Assembly: GCA_903853895.1 (NCBI GenBank) | Contig: CAINUX010000271.1 | Coordinates: forward strand, 1-58,863 | Direction: 5' to 3' | DNA: 58,863 nt | Source: an uncultured beta proteobacterium | GTDB lineage: Bacteria; Pseudomonadota; Gammaproteobacteria; Burkholderiales; Burkholderiaceae_C | Shown here: in pieces, positions 9,297-17,688 of the stretch | Numbering within the stretch: position 1 is the first letter of the stretch | Layout: each line of letters begins with the position of its first letter | Notes under the pieces: generated by a model | Told to the model about the DNA's origin: nothing | What the model saw: the letters and a program-made list of their open reading frames with translations, nothing else | Database searches by the model: none | Position numbers and translations under genes: made by a program

Positions 9297-10255
9297 GGTT
9301 TTGTCTCAATGGCAGCGGGATTGGAGGGCAGGTCAAACAGCCGCGCGCCATTGCTCCAGGCGATGGCCTTTGCCACGTCGGCAGGCAGCTCGCCCAGCCA
9401 TGCGCGGTAGCCTTTCATCAAATTGTCGTAGTACTGCCAGCGCTGGTTGACCCAGGTGTCCGAGCCGATCAGAAAGCGCGAGGGATACTTCAGCAACAGA
9501 GCGCGCCACTCGGGGCATAGACGCTCCTGCCCCGGTGCATCTGCACAGGTCAGGCCGGGGCGGTACGACAGCTCGCCCATCAGCAACGGGTACTGCGCCA
9601 GCAAGGCATCCACCCGCGCCACCGATGCACCTGCAATGCCGGTGTGCGCCCAGATCAGCCGCGCTTTCTGGCCCTTGGAGGGCGTGTTGGCCATCAGCAG
9701 GTCGATGGCGACATCGTCCACATGGGCCAGCACGGCAAGATTCTTCTCCTCCGCAAAGGCCATCAGCTTCTTCGCCACAGCCCCATTGGCGTTGGCACTG
9801 TCATACAAATGAAACTCGCCAATGCCTTTGAATGGGCCAGCGGCCGTGCCCTTGGCAAACTGAGCCTGCACCATCTCAAAGATGGTCTCGTCCCGGAACC
9901 AGCTGTCGTAGTCGGCGCGGTTGCGGTACAGGCGGATGAAGGGCACGACGGTAACCCCGGCCTGGCGCGTCTGCGGGCTGCTGGCCAGCAGTAGGGTGCC
10001 GTCGTTGGGCCGCGAGTTGGAGACGATGGCACGCACGCCATTGCGTTGCATGCGCGCCAGCACATCGACCACCGGGTGCGGGCCGGCCTGGCCGTCCCAC
10101 GCCTCCTGGTTGTAGTGCAGGTGGGCGTCCAGCAAGGGGCCGGTGTAGTCTGCAGCGTGCGTCACATCTGCAGTAGCTATAAAACTCATAGCGATACATG
10201 CATATTTGACGAGGGCTAGCGGCCCGTTTTCCTTAAGCATTTGACGGTACAGCAT
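9293..10255 (-). CDS. exported amidohydrolase / TIM-barrel metal-dependent hydrolase
   Basis: A 320-residue protein of the amidohydrolase superfamily. The metal-binding DAHLHYN motif follows directly after the predicted signal-peptide cleavage region, and later segments include [23 protein letters not shown] and LIGSDTWV, matching successive barrel strands with His and Asp ligands. The ATG at 10255 is supported by ACAGGAG about 10 nt upstream. The N-terminal region ([20 protein letters not shown]) is encoded by a copy of the dispersed repeat (10176-10230), so the present export signal appears to be repeat-derived. It lies 17 nt downstream of the dienelactone hydrolase gene. Confidence 0.75.
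   Translation of the reverse strand: MLYRQMLKENGPLALVKYACIAMSFIATADVTHAADYTGPLLDAHLHYNQEAWDGQAGPHPVVDVLARMQRNGVRAIVSNSRPNDGTLLLASSPQTRQAGVTVVPFIRLYRNRADYDSWFRDETIFEMVQAQFAKGTAAGPFKGIGEFHLYDSANANGAVAKKLMAFAEEKNLAVLAHVDDVAIDLLMANTPSKGQKARLIWAHTGIAGASVARVDALLAQYPLLMGELSYRPGLTCADAPGQERLCPEWRALLLKYPSRFLIGSDTWVNQRWQYYDNLMKGYRAWLGELPADVAKAIAWSNGARLFDLPSNPAAIETKP
10176..10230 (+). repeat. dispersed 55-nt palindromic element, copy B (inside amidohydrolase signal-peptide codons)
   Basis: GCTAT (10176-10180), perfect ATAGC partner at the fixed offset, and CGAGGGCT (10210-10217) after 29 nt; tail AGCGGCCCGTTTT. GGGC-TAGCG-GCCC forms the second hairpin. It lies antisense to the amidohydrolase coding strand and codes for about 18 residues of its N-terminal region. 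Confidence 0.8.
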
Positions 10256-10272
10256 GATTTAGACTCCTGTAT

Positions 10273-10956
10273 TCAGCGCAGGTGCTGCGCAAAAAAACTC
10301 AGTGTGCTCTCCCGCGCCAGTTGAGCGGCATCCGGGTTATACGCGGCGCGGTGGTCGCAATTGAATCCGTGATGGGCCGGGTAGATCTGCACCTGTACCG
10401 TGGGCTGTGCCTGCTGAAACGCCATCACGCTGTCCAGCGCAATGGCGTGGTCCTGGTCACCAAAGTGGGCCAGCACCGGGCAGCGCGGCTGGCGGATCGC
10501 CTCTGCAGGCGTGGTCATGCCGCCGCCGTAGTAGGGCACGGCCGCCGCAATGCCATCCAGTGTGCAGGCGGCGCGCCAGGTCAGAAGCCCACCCCAGCAG
10601 TAGCCCACCACACCCACGGCACCAAACTGCGCGGCGTAGGCCACTGCTGCAGCAATGTCCTGCAGCACACCGGGCGCAGGCAAGGCCTCCACCGCCGCCT
10701 TGAGCGCTACGCCAGCCGCGATGTCCTGGGGCGTGTAACCCAAGTCCACACCCGCTTGCACACGCTGGAAGGTGGCCGGGGCGATGGCCACGTAGCCCTG
10801 CGCGGCATAGCCATCGGCCACCGCACGGATGTGCGCATTGACCCCAAAGATCTCCTGCAACACCACGATGGCGCCATGGGCAGGGCCTTGCGGATGGGCC
10901 ACATACGCGGGGAAACTGAAACCGTCTGCCGCAGTGAGTTGCAAGGGGTTTGTCAT
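10273..10956 (-). CDS. dienelactone hydrolase family protein
   Basis: A 227-residue alpha/beta-hydrolase of the carboxymethylenebutenolidase type, the enzyme that opens dienelactone in chlorocatechol or related aromatic degradation. Visible are the Cys nucleophile in GYCWGG, Asp in FGDQDHAI and His in AHHGFNC. The ATG at 10956 is supported by a GAGGCGAG Shine-Dalgarno; the in-frame extension upstream runs into the divergent promoter region. It is the first gene of the DLH-amidohydrolase-GST operon. The substrate in this organism is inferred only from family. Confidence 0.87.
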   Translation of the reverse strand: MTNPLQLTAADGFSFPAYVAHPQGPAHGAIVVLQEIFGVNAHIRAVADGYAAQGYVAIAPATFQRVQAGVDLGYTPQDIAAGVALKAAVEALPAPGVLQDIAAAVAYAAQFGAVGVVGYCWGGLLTWRAACTLDGIAAAVPYYGGGMTTPAEAIRQPRCPVLAHFGDQDHAIALDSVMAFQQAQPTVQVQIYPAHHGFNCDHRAAYNPDAAQLARESTLSFFAQHLR

Positions 10957-11066
10957 GGCTCGCCTCAAAAAATGCATTATCTGGTGATCAGGGATAAACT
11001 GACTGCGCCGCCGACTTTCCCGCGCGGCGTGCAAGCCTTTTTTGGTTTCTGTCGAGAATTCTGACC

Positions 11067-11894
11067 ATGCGTTGCCACCATCACTTTTTTCAGACCCTTG
11101 CACTGTTTCTGACACTGGGCGTGTGCTGGCCACAGTTGTCTGAAGCGGCATGCTCACGTGTAATCAACGTCCCCGTCGCGGCGACCGGCCTCAGCGTCCT
11201 GATTGACGGCGAGTCCATCAGCGGCATCTACCCCGAACTGTTGCGCGGACTGACCGACAAAGAGGGCTGCAGCTTCGTTTTCACCGCCGTTCCGCGGGCC
11301 CGGCTGGAGGTGATGTTTGAAAGCGGCCGCGCCGACCTGCTGATACCGGCCAGCCGGACGCCGAAGCGGGATCAGCACGGCACCTTCGTTGCGCTTATCC
11401 ATAACCGCCCCATGCTGATGTCGCTCCAGCCGAATCGGCCAGCCATCACGACCGTACAGGATTTGCTGAGCCAGACCACGGTCAAGTTGGCTCTGGTACG
11501 TGGCTTCGACTATGGCCCTGCCTACCAGGAACTTCTGGCCACTCTCGGCCAACAGGGACGGCTGGTCCTGGAAGTCGATGCGCTGTCAGTAGCCCGATTA
11601 CTCAAGTCAGGCGCGGCCGACGCCACCATCATGGCGCCCTCCATATTTGCCGGTGCTGTGAAAGACGATGAGCGCGTGCGGGATGTGCTGGAAAAATTGC
11701 GCATCGAAGCCCTGGCGGAACTGCCCTGGGGTGACAGCGGCGTCTATCTGTCCAACGCCGCGCTGAACCCACAGGACAAGGCCGCACTGCAGGGCGCTTT
11801 GGAACGCGCCGCCAAGTCGGGCGCGGTGTGGAAAGGCTTTCAACGCCACTATGCACCCGCCATACTGAAGGGCAGCATACGCCCGCTATCCTGA
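11067..11894 (+). CDS. orphan periplasmic solute-binding protein (SBP_bac_3-like), paralogue 1
   Basis: A 275-residue exported protein with a signal peptide (LALFLTLGVCWPQLSEA) and an extracellular-solute-binding fold related to amino-acid-binding SBP_bac_3 proteins. It shares with the protein at 23331-24179 a distinctive N-terminal pattern: a Cys right after the signal peptide, a VP.A.TG.SV block, SG.YP, GCSF.F, VPRARL and LIPASR...RD. The two conserved Cys suggest a disulfide. No permease or ATPase gene is adjacent, so it may feed a remote transporter or act as a sensory or chaperone-like binding protein. Confidence 0.72.
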   Translation: MRCHHHFFQTLALFLTLGVCWPQLSEAACSRVINVPVAATGLSVLIDGESISGIYPELLRGLTDKEGCSFVFTAVPRARLEVMFESGRADLLIPASRTPKRDQHGTFVALIHNRPMLMSLQPNRPAITTVQDLLSQTTVKLALVRGFDYGPAYQELLATLGQQGRLVLEVDALSVARLLKSGAADATIMAPSIFAGAVKDDERVRDVLEKLRIEALAELPWGDSGVYLSNAALNPQDKAALQGALERAAKSGAVWKGFQRHYAPAILKGSIRPLS

Positions 11895-11917
11895 CACTGA
11901 AAGTCCCTGCTCACCCC

Positions 11918-12664
11918 ATGAAACCGATTGTTCTCGTCACCGGCGGCTCACGCGGCATTGGCGCTGCCACGGCGCTGCTGGCCGCCGAACACGGCTACGC
12001 CGTTGCCGTCAACTACGCCCGCAACTCCTTGGCTGCCGATGAAGTCGTGCGCCAGATCCGCGCGGGCGGCGGCACGGCCATGGCGGTGCAAGCCGACGTG
12101 GCCAACGAGTCGGAGGTGATGGCCATGTTCGAGCGCGTGGACGCCAAGCTTGGCCCGTTGTCGAGCCTGGTCAACAACGCGGGCATCGTCGACGTAGCCT
12201 GCCGCGTCGACGAGATGGACATGGCACGCCTGCAGCGCATGTTTGCCACCAATGTGCTGGGCTCCTTTGTCTGCGCACGCGAGGCCATTAAACGCATGAG
12301 CACCCGCCATGGCGGCACTGGCGGCAGCATCGTCAACGTGTCCAGCGCGGCGGCACGCGGCGGTGGTTCCGGGCAGTATGTCGACTATGCGGCCAGCAAG
12401 GGCGCCATTGAGACCTTCACCGTTGGCCTGGCCAAGGAGGTGGCGCTGGAGGGGATTCGCGTCAACGCGGTGCGGCCCGGCATTATTGAAACCGACATCC
12501 ACGCCAGCGGCGGCCAACCGGATCGCGCGTGGCAGCTGGCGCCCCAGGTGCCGATGCAACGCCCCGGCACTGCGCTGGAGGTGGCCCAGGCGATCGTCTG
12601 GCTGATGGGCAACGCCTCCAGCTACACCACCGGCTCCATGCTCGATGTGAGCGGCGGGCGCTGA
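11918..12664 (+). CDS. short-chain dehydrogenase/reductase (SDR family)
   Basis: A 248-residue classical SDR. The Rossmann cofactor motif TGGSRGIG is at the N-terminus, NNAGIVD follows in the middle, the catalytic Ser is in VNVSSAAARGG, and the YxxxK pair is in YVDYAASKGAIE. The C-terminal GSMLDVSGGR is typical of FabG-like enzymes. The ATG at 11918 places the glycine-rich motif at the usual distance from the N-terminus. It starts 24 nt after the solute-binding protein gene and ends 27 nt before marC-like, so these may be co-transcribed. The substrate is unknown. Confidence 0.88.
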   Translation: MKPIVLVTGGSRGIGAATALLAAEHGYAVAVNYARNSLAADEVVRQIRAGGGTAMAVQADVANESEVMAMFERVDAKLGPLSSLVNNAGIVDVACRVDEMDMARLQRMFATNVLGSFVCAREAIKRMSTRHGGTGGSIVNVSSAAARGGGSGQYVDYAASKGAIETFTVGLAKEVALEGIRVNAVRPGIIETDIHASGGQPDRAWQLAPQVPMQRPGTALEVAQAIVWLMGNASSYTTGSMLDVSGGR

Positions 12665-12691
12665 TACTACAACCGAACCCTCTATAGACCC

Positions 12692-13324
12692 ATGGACTTC
12701 AAACCCCTCATCACCCTGCTGGCGATTGTCAATCCGCTAGCCATCGTGCCGTTCTTCATCCACTACACGCAGGGCTTTTCCCGCGAGCAGCGCCGGCGCA
12801 CCATCGTCATTTCGTCCTTCAGCGCGTTTGTCGTGATAGCAACCAGCGCACTGGCGGGCCTGCACATCCTCGATTTTTTCGGTATCTCGCTGGCCAGCTT
12901 TCAGGTCGGTGGCGGCATGCTGCTGCTGACATCGGCACTCAATATGCTCAACGCCCAGCCCGCCGAGGCCAAGCCAGCCTCGCACGAGCTGGAAGATGGC
13001 GCCGAAAAGGCCGCCATGGGCGCCAGTATTGCGGTGGTGCCACTCACCATTCCGCTGCTGACCGGTCCGGCCACGATGTCCACCGTGGTGATTTATGCCG
13101 AGAAAGCCAAAACCTTTTTGCAACTCGGCACGCTGGTGGGCTATGGCGTGGTCATTGGCCTGGCCACCGCCTTGTGCTTTGCGCTGGCGCAACCCATTGC
13201 CCGGGTGCTGGGCAAAACCGGCATCAACGTGATGACGCGGCTGATGGGACTGATTCTGGCAGCCCTGGCGGTGGAGGTGATGTCGGACGGGCTGGTGAAG
13301 CTGTTTCCGGCGCTGGGGCGCTGA
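12692..13324 (+). CDS. MarC family integral membrane protein
   Basis: A 210-residue protein with about six membrane helices and the MarC/YhgN family signature (LITLLAIVNPLAIVPFFIHYTQGF at the start, a central MGASIAVVPLTIPLLTGPATMS). Earlier naming as a multiple-antibiotic-resistance determinant has not held up for the family; the role is unknown. It is the last gene of the plus-strand cluster before the unusual patch at 13325-14550. Confidence 0.85.
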   Translation: MDFKPLITLLAIVNPLAIVPFFIHYTQGFSREQRRRTIVISSFSAFVVIATSALAGLHILDFFGISLASFQVGGGMLLLTSALNMLNAQPAEAKPASHELEDGAEKAAMGASIAVVPLTIPLLTGPATMSTVVIYAEKAKTFLQLGTLVGYGVVIGLATALCFALAQPIARVLGKTGINVMTRLMGLILAALAVEVMSDGLVKLFPALGR

Positions 13325-13625
13325 AAGTCGGAAATGGAGAGAGAGACGTAATCCCGCTATCGTGCGCCTGCGTTCTGTCGCAGCAAAGTTTGGGACCGGG
13401 GTCTGCGAGTGGCATTTCGAGATCACGATGGGTGTTGGGGAAATTAACTGCTGGTCTGGGGCAGAAGCCGCCGCCCACGAATGGCAGGTTAACGGCAGTC
13501 CAGCGTGTCGCCGTCCGGGGGAGTTCGTGAACCTCGCGTCTGCCGCGAATCCGGACTTTCCGCGGCGCCGGCTAGTTTGATACGATTCCCCTGCTTCTTA
13601 AACATTGTTCGTTAGGCGGCACCAA
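13325..13625 (+). other. intergenic patch without a recognisable gene, ending in an attC-core-like GTTAGGC
   Basis: Three hundred bases with no convincing ORF; a 72-codon open frame (13362-13580) has no start context or family features. Just before the GST-like gene the sequence TTCGTTAGGC (GTTAGGC at 13611-13617) matches the integron core site consensus GTTRRRY, 8 nt ahead of the ATG, the way cassette genes often begin. No clear partner half-site or integrase gene was found, so the match may be chance. Confidence 0.35.
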
Positions 13626-14252
13626 ATGCCTCTCACACTCTTTGGTTCGCGGGGTTCTGGCTCCGCCGCAGTAGAGATGGCACTTCGCGCCGCCTCTGTC
13701 GAATACCAACTCGTACGAGCGTCGTCCTGGGAGGCGGACTCGGCCCTTGAGCGACTTCTTGAGGTGAATCCCCTTGGTCAAATTCCGACTCTGCGCCTTG
13801 AGGATGGCACAGTCCTGACGGAGAGCGCCGCCATACTTATCCACTTGGGCTTGGAGCACCCGGCGTCTGGACTACTACCGACAGTATCAATCGCGCGCGC
13901 CATGGACATTCGGGGGCTGGTCTACATCGCCGCAAACTGCTACTCGGCCGTCTCTGTGAGTGACTTCCCCGAGCAGTGGACCACTGCTACGACCAAACCA
14001 GCACAGACCAAGGTTCGGGATGCGGCGCGTGCGCAACTTCACCAAAAGTGGAACGTCTTCTCCGATGTATTCGGGACGAGGTTGAGACCATCTGAACCCG
14101 GTGCACTCGCTTTCCTCGCTGTCGTTGTTTCGCAATGGTCCGGCACAAGACAGCATCTCAAGAACGAACGGCCAAGTTTCTATGAAACCTTACTTCAATT
14201 GGAAGCTCATCCCAGACTCGCGGCAACGTTGCGAGAACACCGCGATGCCTAA
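13626..14252 (+). CDS. glutathione S-transferase-like protein in a foreign-looking patch
   Basis: A 208-residue protein with an N-terminal thioredoxin-like GST domain: PLTLFGSRGSGSAAVEMAL, NPLGQIPTL with the cis-Pro, and LTESAAILIHL for the gamma-glutamyl contact. The C-terminal helical half is less conserved. Codon use is visibly less GC-biased than in the flanking genes (frequent CTC, TCT, GAC/GAT mixtures, CGA), and it stands alone between structured non-coding stretches, suggesting acquisition. The stop lies in GCCTAA, which is how many integron cassettes end, but a full attC is not evident. Confidence 0.72.
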   Translation: MPLTLFGSRGSGSAAVEMALRAASVEYQLVRASSWEADSALERLLEVNPLGQIPTLRLEDGTVLTESAAILIHLGLEHPASGLLPTVSIARAMDIRGLVYIAANCYSAVSVSDFPEQWTTATTKPAQTKVRDAARAQLHQKWNVFSDVFGTRLRPSEPGALAFLAVVVSQWSGTRQHLKNERPSFYETLLQLEAHPRLAATLREHRDA

Positions 14253-14550
14253 TCTCTCAAGCAGGGAGCGCCGAGTCATGGGACTTGGATGTCTGTAGCC
14301 AGGGGAACTGGCTGTCGGCTTCCAGCCCTTGGCGGGCGCTCGGTTTGACGAAGGGCTCACAACAATGCAGCCCGTCGATCCTCAGTTGCGAATGACCGAT
14401 CAGGAGGAGCCAGATCGCAAATCGCTACTACCGCAATGCGTCTTTTGCGGGCATCTACCGCGTAAGCAGAGGCGCTCTTACAACGATAGTTCGAAAGAGC
14501 TCAAAAGCCAGTGAAGACTCAAGACTCTGCGGGTATGGACAACACCGCGC
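14253..14550. other. structured non-coding stretch downstream of the GST-like gene
   Basis: No gene is recognised. A long-range inverted repeat, GAGCGCC (14266-14272) with GGCGCTC (14335-14341), encloses a perfect inner hairpin AGCCAG/CTGGCT (14297-14302 with 14308-14313). This gives a large stem-loop of about 75 nt. A 61-codon open frame (14329-14514) has no supporting features. The fold could be part of a recombination site or an old element end. Confidence 0.4.
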
Positions 14551-14551
14551 C

Positions 14552-14581
14552 AAACGAAAACAGCTCCTGAATCAGGAGCTG
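14552..14581 (-). terminator. intrinsic terminator downstream of icd
   Basis: The 21-nt palindrome CAGCTCCTGAATCAGGAGCTG (14561-14581) forms a stem of at least 7 bp. On the minus strand it is followed by TTTTCGTTT. It lies 38 nt beyond the icd stop codon and coincides with the first half of repeat copy I, so the terminator stem seems to be built from the repeat's first hairpin. Confidence 0.7.
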
Positions 14582-14617
14582 TTCACGCAAATTCCACGAG
14601 GGCTACTGCCCGAAACA
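14563..14617 (+). repeat. dispersed 55-nt palindromic element, copy I (icd 3' region)
   Basis: GCTCC (14563-14567) pairs with GGAGC at the fixed offset, a compensated version of GCTAT/ATAGC. CGAGGGCT (14597-14604) follows after exactly 29 nt, and GGGC-TACT-GCCC forms the second hairpin. The block AATCAGGAGCT is identical to copy F. The element ends 3 nt before the icd stop codon and overlaps its terminator. Confidence 0.72.
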
Positions 14618-14619
14618 GC

Positions 14620-16857
14620 TTATGCAGCTGCCTTTGCCAACACCGCATTCAAGGTCACACTTGGCCGCATGATCGCTGTCATTTTCTGTACATCGGCCAT
14701 GTAGTAGCCACCAATGTCGACCGGCTTGCCCTGCACGGCTTTCAGCTCTTCGGTGATCTTCTGCTCGTTGTCCGTCAGCGCCTTGGCCAACGGCGCAAAG
14801 TGGGTTTGCAGCGCCTTGTCTTCAGTTTGCGCGGCCAGCTCCTGGGCCCAGTACATGGCAAGGTAGAACTGGCTGCCCCGGTTGTCCAACTGACCGGTCT
14901 TGGGCGACGGGTTCTTGTTGTTGTCCAGCAGTTTGCCGGTGGCGGCATCCAGTGTCTTGCCCAGAATCTTGGCTTTGTCGTTGCCGGTCTTGATACCCAG
15001 GTCTTCCAGCGAAACGGCCAGGGCCAGGAATTCGCCCAGTGAATCCCAGCGCAGGTGGTTTTCTTCGACCAGTTGCTGCACGTGCTTGGGTGCGGAGCCG
15101 CCGGCACCGGTTTCGTACATGCCACCACCGGCCATCAGCGGCACGATGGACAGCATCTTGGCGCTGGTACCCAGTTCCATGATGGGGAACAGGTCGGTCA
15201 GGTAGTCGCGCAGGATGTTGCCGGTCGCGCTGATGGTGTCCAGGCCGCGCACGACGCGCTCCAGGCTGTAGCGCATGGCACGCACCTGGCTCATGATCTG
15301 GATGTCCAGACCCGCAGTGTTGTGCTCGTGCAGGTACATCTTGACCTTGGTGATCAGTTGTGCCTCGTGCGGACGGTACTGGTCGAGCCAGAACACCACC
15401 GGCATGCCCGAGTTGCGACCGCGTGTAACCGCCAGTTTGACCCAGTCACGAATGGCTGCGTCTTTCACCTGGCACATGCGCCAGATGTCGCCCTCTTCCA
15501 CGTTCTGGCTCAGTAGCACTTCGCCCGTGGCGATGTCGGTGATGTTGGCCACGCCGTCTTCGGTGATCTCAAAGGTCTTGTCGTGCGAGCCGTATTCTTC
15601 AGCCTGCTGGGCCATCAGGCCTACATTGGGCACGGTGCCCATGGTCTTGGGGTCGAAGGCGCCATGCCACTTGCAGAAGTTGATGATCTCCTGGTAGATG
15701 CGGGCAAACGTCGACTCGGGCATCACGGCCTTGACGTCTTTCAGGCGGCCGTCGGCACCCCACATCTTGCCGCCGTTGCGGATCATGGCGGGCATGGACG
15801 CGTCCACGATGATGTCATTGGGCGAATGGAAGTTGGTAATGCCCTTGGCCGAATCCACCATGGCCAGCTCGGGGCGGCCTTCGTGGCAGGCGTGCAGGTC
15901 GCGCTTGATCTCGTCCTGTTTGCTTTGTGGCAGGGTGGCAATCTTGTCGTACAGATTGGCCATGCCGTTGTTGACGTTCACGCCAATCTCGTCAAACAAC
16001 GCGCCGTGCTTGGCGAAGGCGTCCTTGTAAAAAATCTTCACACAGTGGCCGAACACAATGGGGTGCGACACCTTCATCATGGTGGCCTTGACGTGCAGCG
16101 AGAACATCACACCGGTCTTGTAAGCGTCGTCAATTTCTTTCTCGTAGAAGTCCATCAGCGCCTTCTTGCTCATGAACATGCTGTCGATGACCTCGCGGTC
16201 GAGCAACTTGGTGAGGGCTTTGAGCACAACGGTCTTGCCGCTCTTGGTGATGAGCTCCATCTTCACGTCGCGGGCGCGGTCCAGTGTGATGGATTTCTCA
16301 CCGTGGTAGAAGTCGCCAGAGTGCATGTGCGACACGTGCGAGCGCGAGGCCTGGCTCCACTCGGCCATGCTGTGCGGGTTCTTGCGCGCGTATTCCTTGA
16401 CGGCGCGGGGGGCGCGGCGGTCCGAGTTGCCTTCGCGCAGCACAGGGTTCACGGCGGAGCCAATGCAGCGGGCATAGCGGGCGCGAATGGCTTTTTCGTC
16501 GTCGGTCTTGGGGGCCTCGGGGTAGTCGGGGATGGCGTAACCCTTGGACTGCAGTTCCTTGATACACAGCATCAACTGGCCGACGGAGGCGCTGATGTTG
16601 GGCAGCTTGATGATGTTGGTATCCGACAGCAGCGTCAGCTTGCCCAGTTCGGCCAGCGTGTCCGGAACCCGCTGGGCCTCGGACAGGCATTCGGGAAAGC
16701 TGGCCAGCACACGGGCCGCCACCGAAATATCGGACTCCGCCACTTCAATGCCGGCCGGTGCAGCAAAGGTGCGGACGATGGGCAAAAACGCCGCGGTCGC
16801 CAGCATGGGCGCCTCATCGGTCAGTGTGTAAATGATTTTGGATGGTTTGTTAGCCAT
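14620..16857 (-). CDS. icd: NADP-dependent isocitrate dehydrogenase, monomeric type
   Basis: Oxidative decarboxylation of isocitrate to 2-oxoglutarate in the TCA cycle. At 745 residues this is the monomeric IDH-II form, about twice the size of the homodimeric enzyme. Family signatures include [10 protein letters not shown] (substrate phosphate/carboxylate binding), [19 protein letters not shown] with the catalytic-region Lys, [15 protein letters not shown] and [15 protein letters not shown]. An AGAGGA Shine-Dalgarno precedes the ATG. It stands alone on the minus strand, ended by the terminator at 14552-14581. Confidence 0.95.
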   Translation of the reverse strand: MANKPSKIIYTLTDEAPMLATAAFLPIVRTFAAPAGIEVAESDISVAARVLASFPECLSEAQRVPDTLAELGKLTLLSDTNIIKLPNISASVGQLMLCIKELQSKGYAIPDYPEAPKTDDEKAIRARYARCIGSAVNPVLREGNSDRRAPRAVKEYARKNPHSMAEWSQASRSHVSHMHSGDFYHGEKSITLDRARDVKMELITKSGKTVVLKALTKLLDREVIDSMFMSKKALMDFYEKEIDDAYKTGVMFSLHVKATMMKVSHPIVFGHCVKIFYKDAFAKHGALFDEIGVNVNNGMANLYDKIATLPQSKQDEIKRDLHACHEGRPELAMVDSAKGITNFHSPNDIIVDASMPAMIRNGGKMWGADGRLKDVKAVMPESTFARIYQEIINFCKWHGAFDPKTMGTVPNVGLMAQQAEEYGSHDKTFEITEDGVANITDIATGEVLLSQNVEEGDIWRMCQVKDAAIRDWVKLAVTRGRNSGMPVVFWLDQYRPHEAQLITKVKMYLHEHNTAGLDIQIMSQVRAMRYSLERVVRGLDTISATGNILRDYLTDLFPIMELGTSAKMLSIVPLMAGGGMYETGAGGSAPKHVQQLVEENHLRWDSLGEFLALAVSLEDLGIKTGNDKAKILGKTLDAATGKLLDNNKNPSPKTGQLDNRGSQFYLAMYWAQELAAQTEDKALQTHFAPLAKALTDNEQKITEELKAVQGKPVDIGGYYMADVQKMTAIMRPSVTLNAVLAKAAA

Positions 16858-16985
16858 GGGTGTCCTCTTTCTTCTGATGGATGGGCGGTAATGCCGACTG
16901 TCTGAGATGCATCCTAAAACCGCAGGCTGACACGCGGCTTATGATTTCGCTACGCGGATCGGCAATACCACGATGCGAAATGCGC

Positions 16986-17648
16986 CTATTTTAGACCCTG
17001 TGCTTGTTCCACCTGCTGTAGCCACAGCTCGATTTCCTCGATCAGCGCATCGGTGGCCTGCGTCAGTGCTCGAACCCCGCCGGGCGCGTCCGCACTGGCG
17101 GCGGGACGCTGCACCACAAAGCTGCGTTGGGCCAGCAAACGCTCCACGCCCTCGCCGCCCTGGCCCAGCGTGGCGCGCACCCGCACCAAGCCGCTGCTGT
17201 GCTGCGCGCCGTCAAACAGCTGGCTGAACTCGTCCAGATCCAGGTGCAGGTTCATGGCCGGCTTGCCGACCACCACACCCTGTGCGGCGTTGAGCACCGG
17301 GCGGTGCAGGGCCAATTGCTCGCGTAGGCGCTGGCGCAGCAGCTGGGACGGCGACATGCTCCAGCGCGCATGGGCGTAGGGGCGCAGTTGCTGGGCGTCG
17401 CTGTAGGCCAGGCGGTACAGCACGGCGGTGCTGTCCAGCGCGGCACTGGCTTCCACATCGGACAGCACCAGCGCGGGCCGCTGTGCCAGGCGGTTGGCCG
17501 GTGCCATGGCAACTGCGCCGGGGCCAAAGTCATACACCGTGGCGCGGGGCTGCGGCTGCAGCTGCGCACAGCCTCCCAGGACCAAGGCCATGCAGCAAAA
17601 TAGTGCTCTAGCCCCCGTGGAATATGTGTATTTAGCTCCCATTTTCAT
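16986..17648 (-). CDS. ABC-type transport auxiliary lipoprotein (MCE-system partner)
   Basis: A 220-residue outer-membrane or periplasm-facing lipoprotein of the kind that accompanies MCE/Mla-like transporters (PqiC-like auxiliary component). The lipobox LVLGGC gives a lipidated Cys near residue 27; the mature part shows VYDFGP, LVLSDVEAS and RLAYSDAQQLRPYAHARW. GGAG 8 nt upstream supports the ATG at 17648, although the frame is open back to 17723 and overlaps the MCE gene. The start codon and the first part of the signal peptide (MKMGAKYTYSTGARALF) lie inside a copy of the dispersed repeat. It is the last gene of the operon. Confidence 0.78.
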   Translation of the reverse strand: MKMGAKYTYSTGARALFCCMALVLGGCAQLQPQPRATVYDFGPGAVAMAPANRLAQRPALVLSDVEASAALDSTAVLYRLAYSDAQQLRPYAHARWSMSPSQLLRQRLREQLALHRPVLNAAQGVVVGKPAMNLHLDLDEFSQLFDGAQHSSGLVRVRATLGQGGEGVERLLAQRSFVVQRPAASADAPGGVRALTQATDALIEEIELWLQQVEQAQGLK

Positions 17649-17651
17649 AGC
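17597..17651 (-). repeat. dispersed 55-nt palindromic element, copy C (start codon and signal peptide of lipoprotein)
   Basis: On the minus strand GCTAT (17651-17647) is followed after 29 nt by CGGGGGCT (17617-17610) and the AGAGCACTATTTT tail; AGC is at the fixed offset. The ATG of the auxiliary lipoprotein overlaps the last A-T of GCTAT, so the element reads in the coding direction. Confidence 0.78.
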
Positions 17652-17688
17652 AAATCTCCGGCGAAATATTCGGATGACATGGCGGGCC

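Noticed and set aside
15583..16905. 440-codon open frame antisense to icd
   Set aside because: It mirrors the codon periodicity of the icd gene, lacks family features and has no ribosome-binding site; a shadow of a GC-rich gene.
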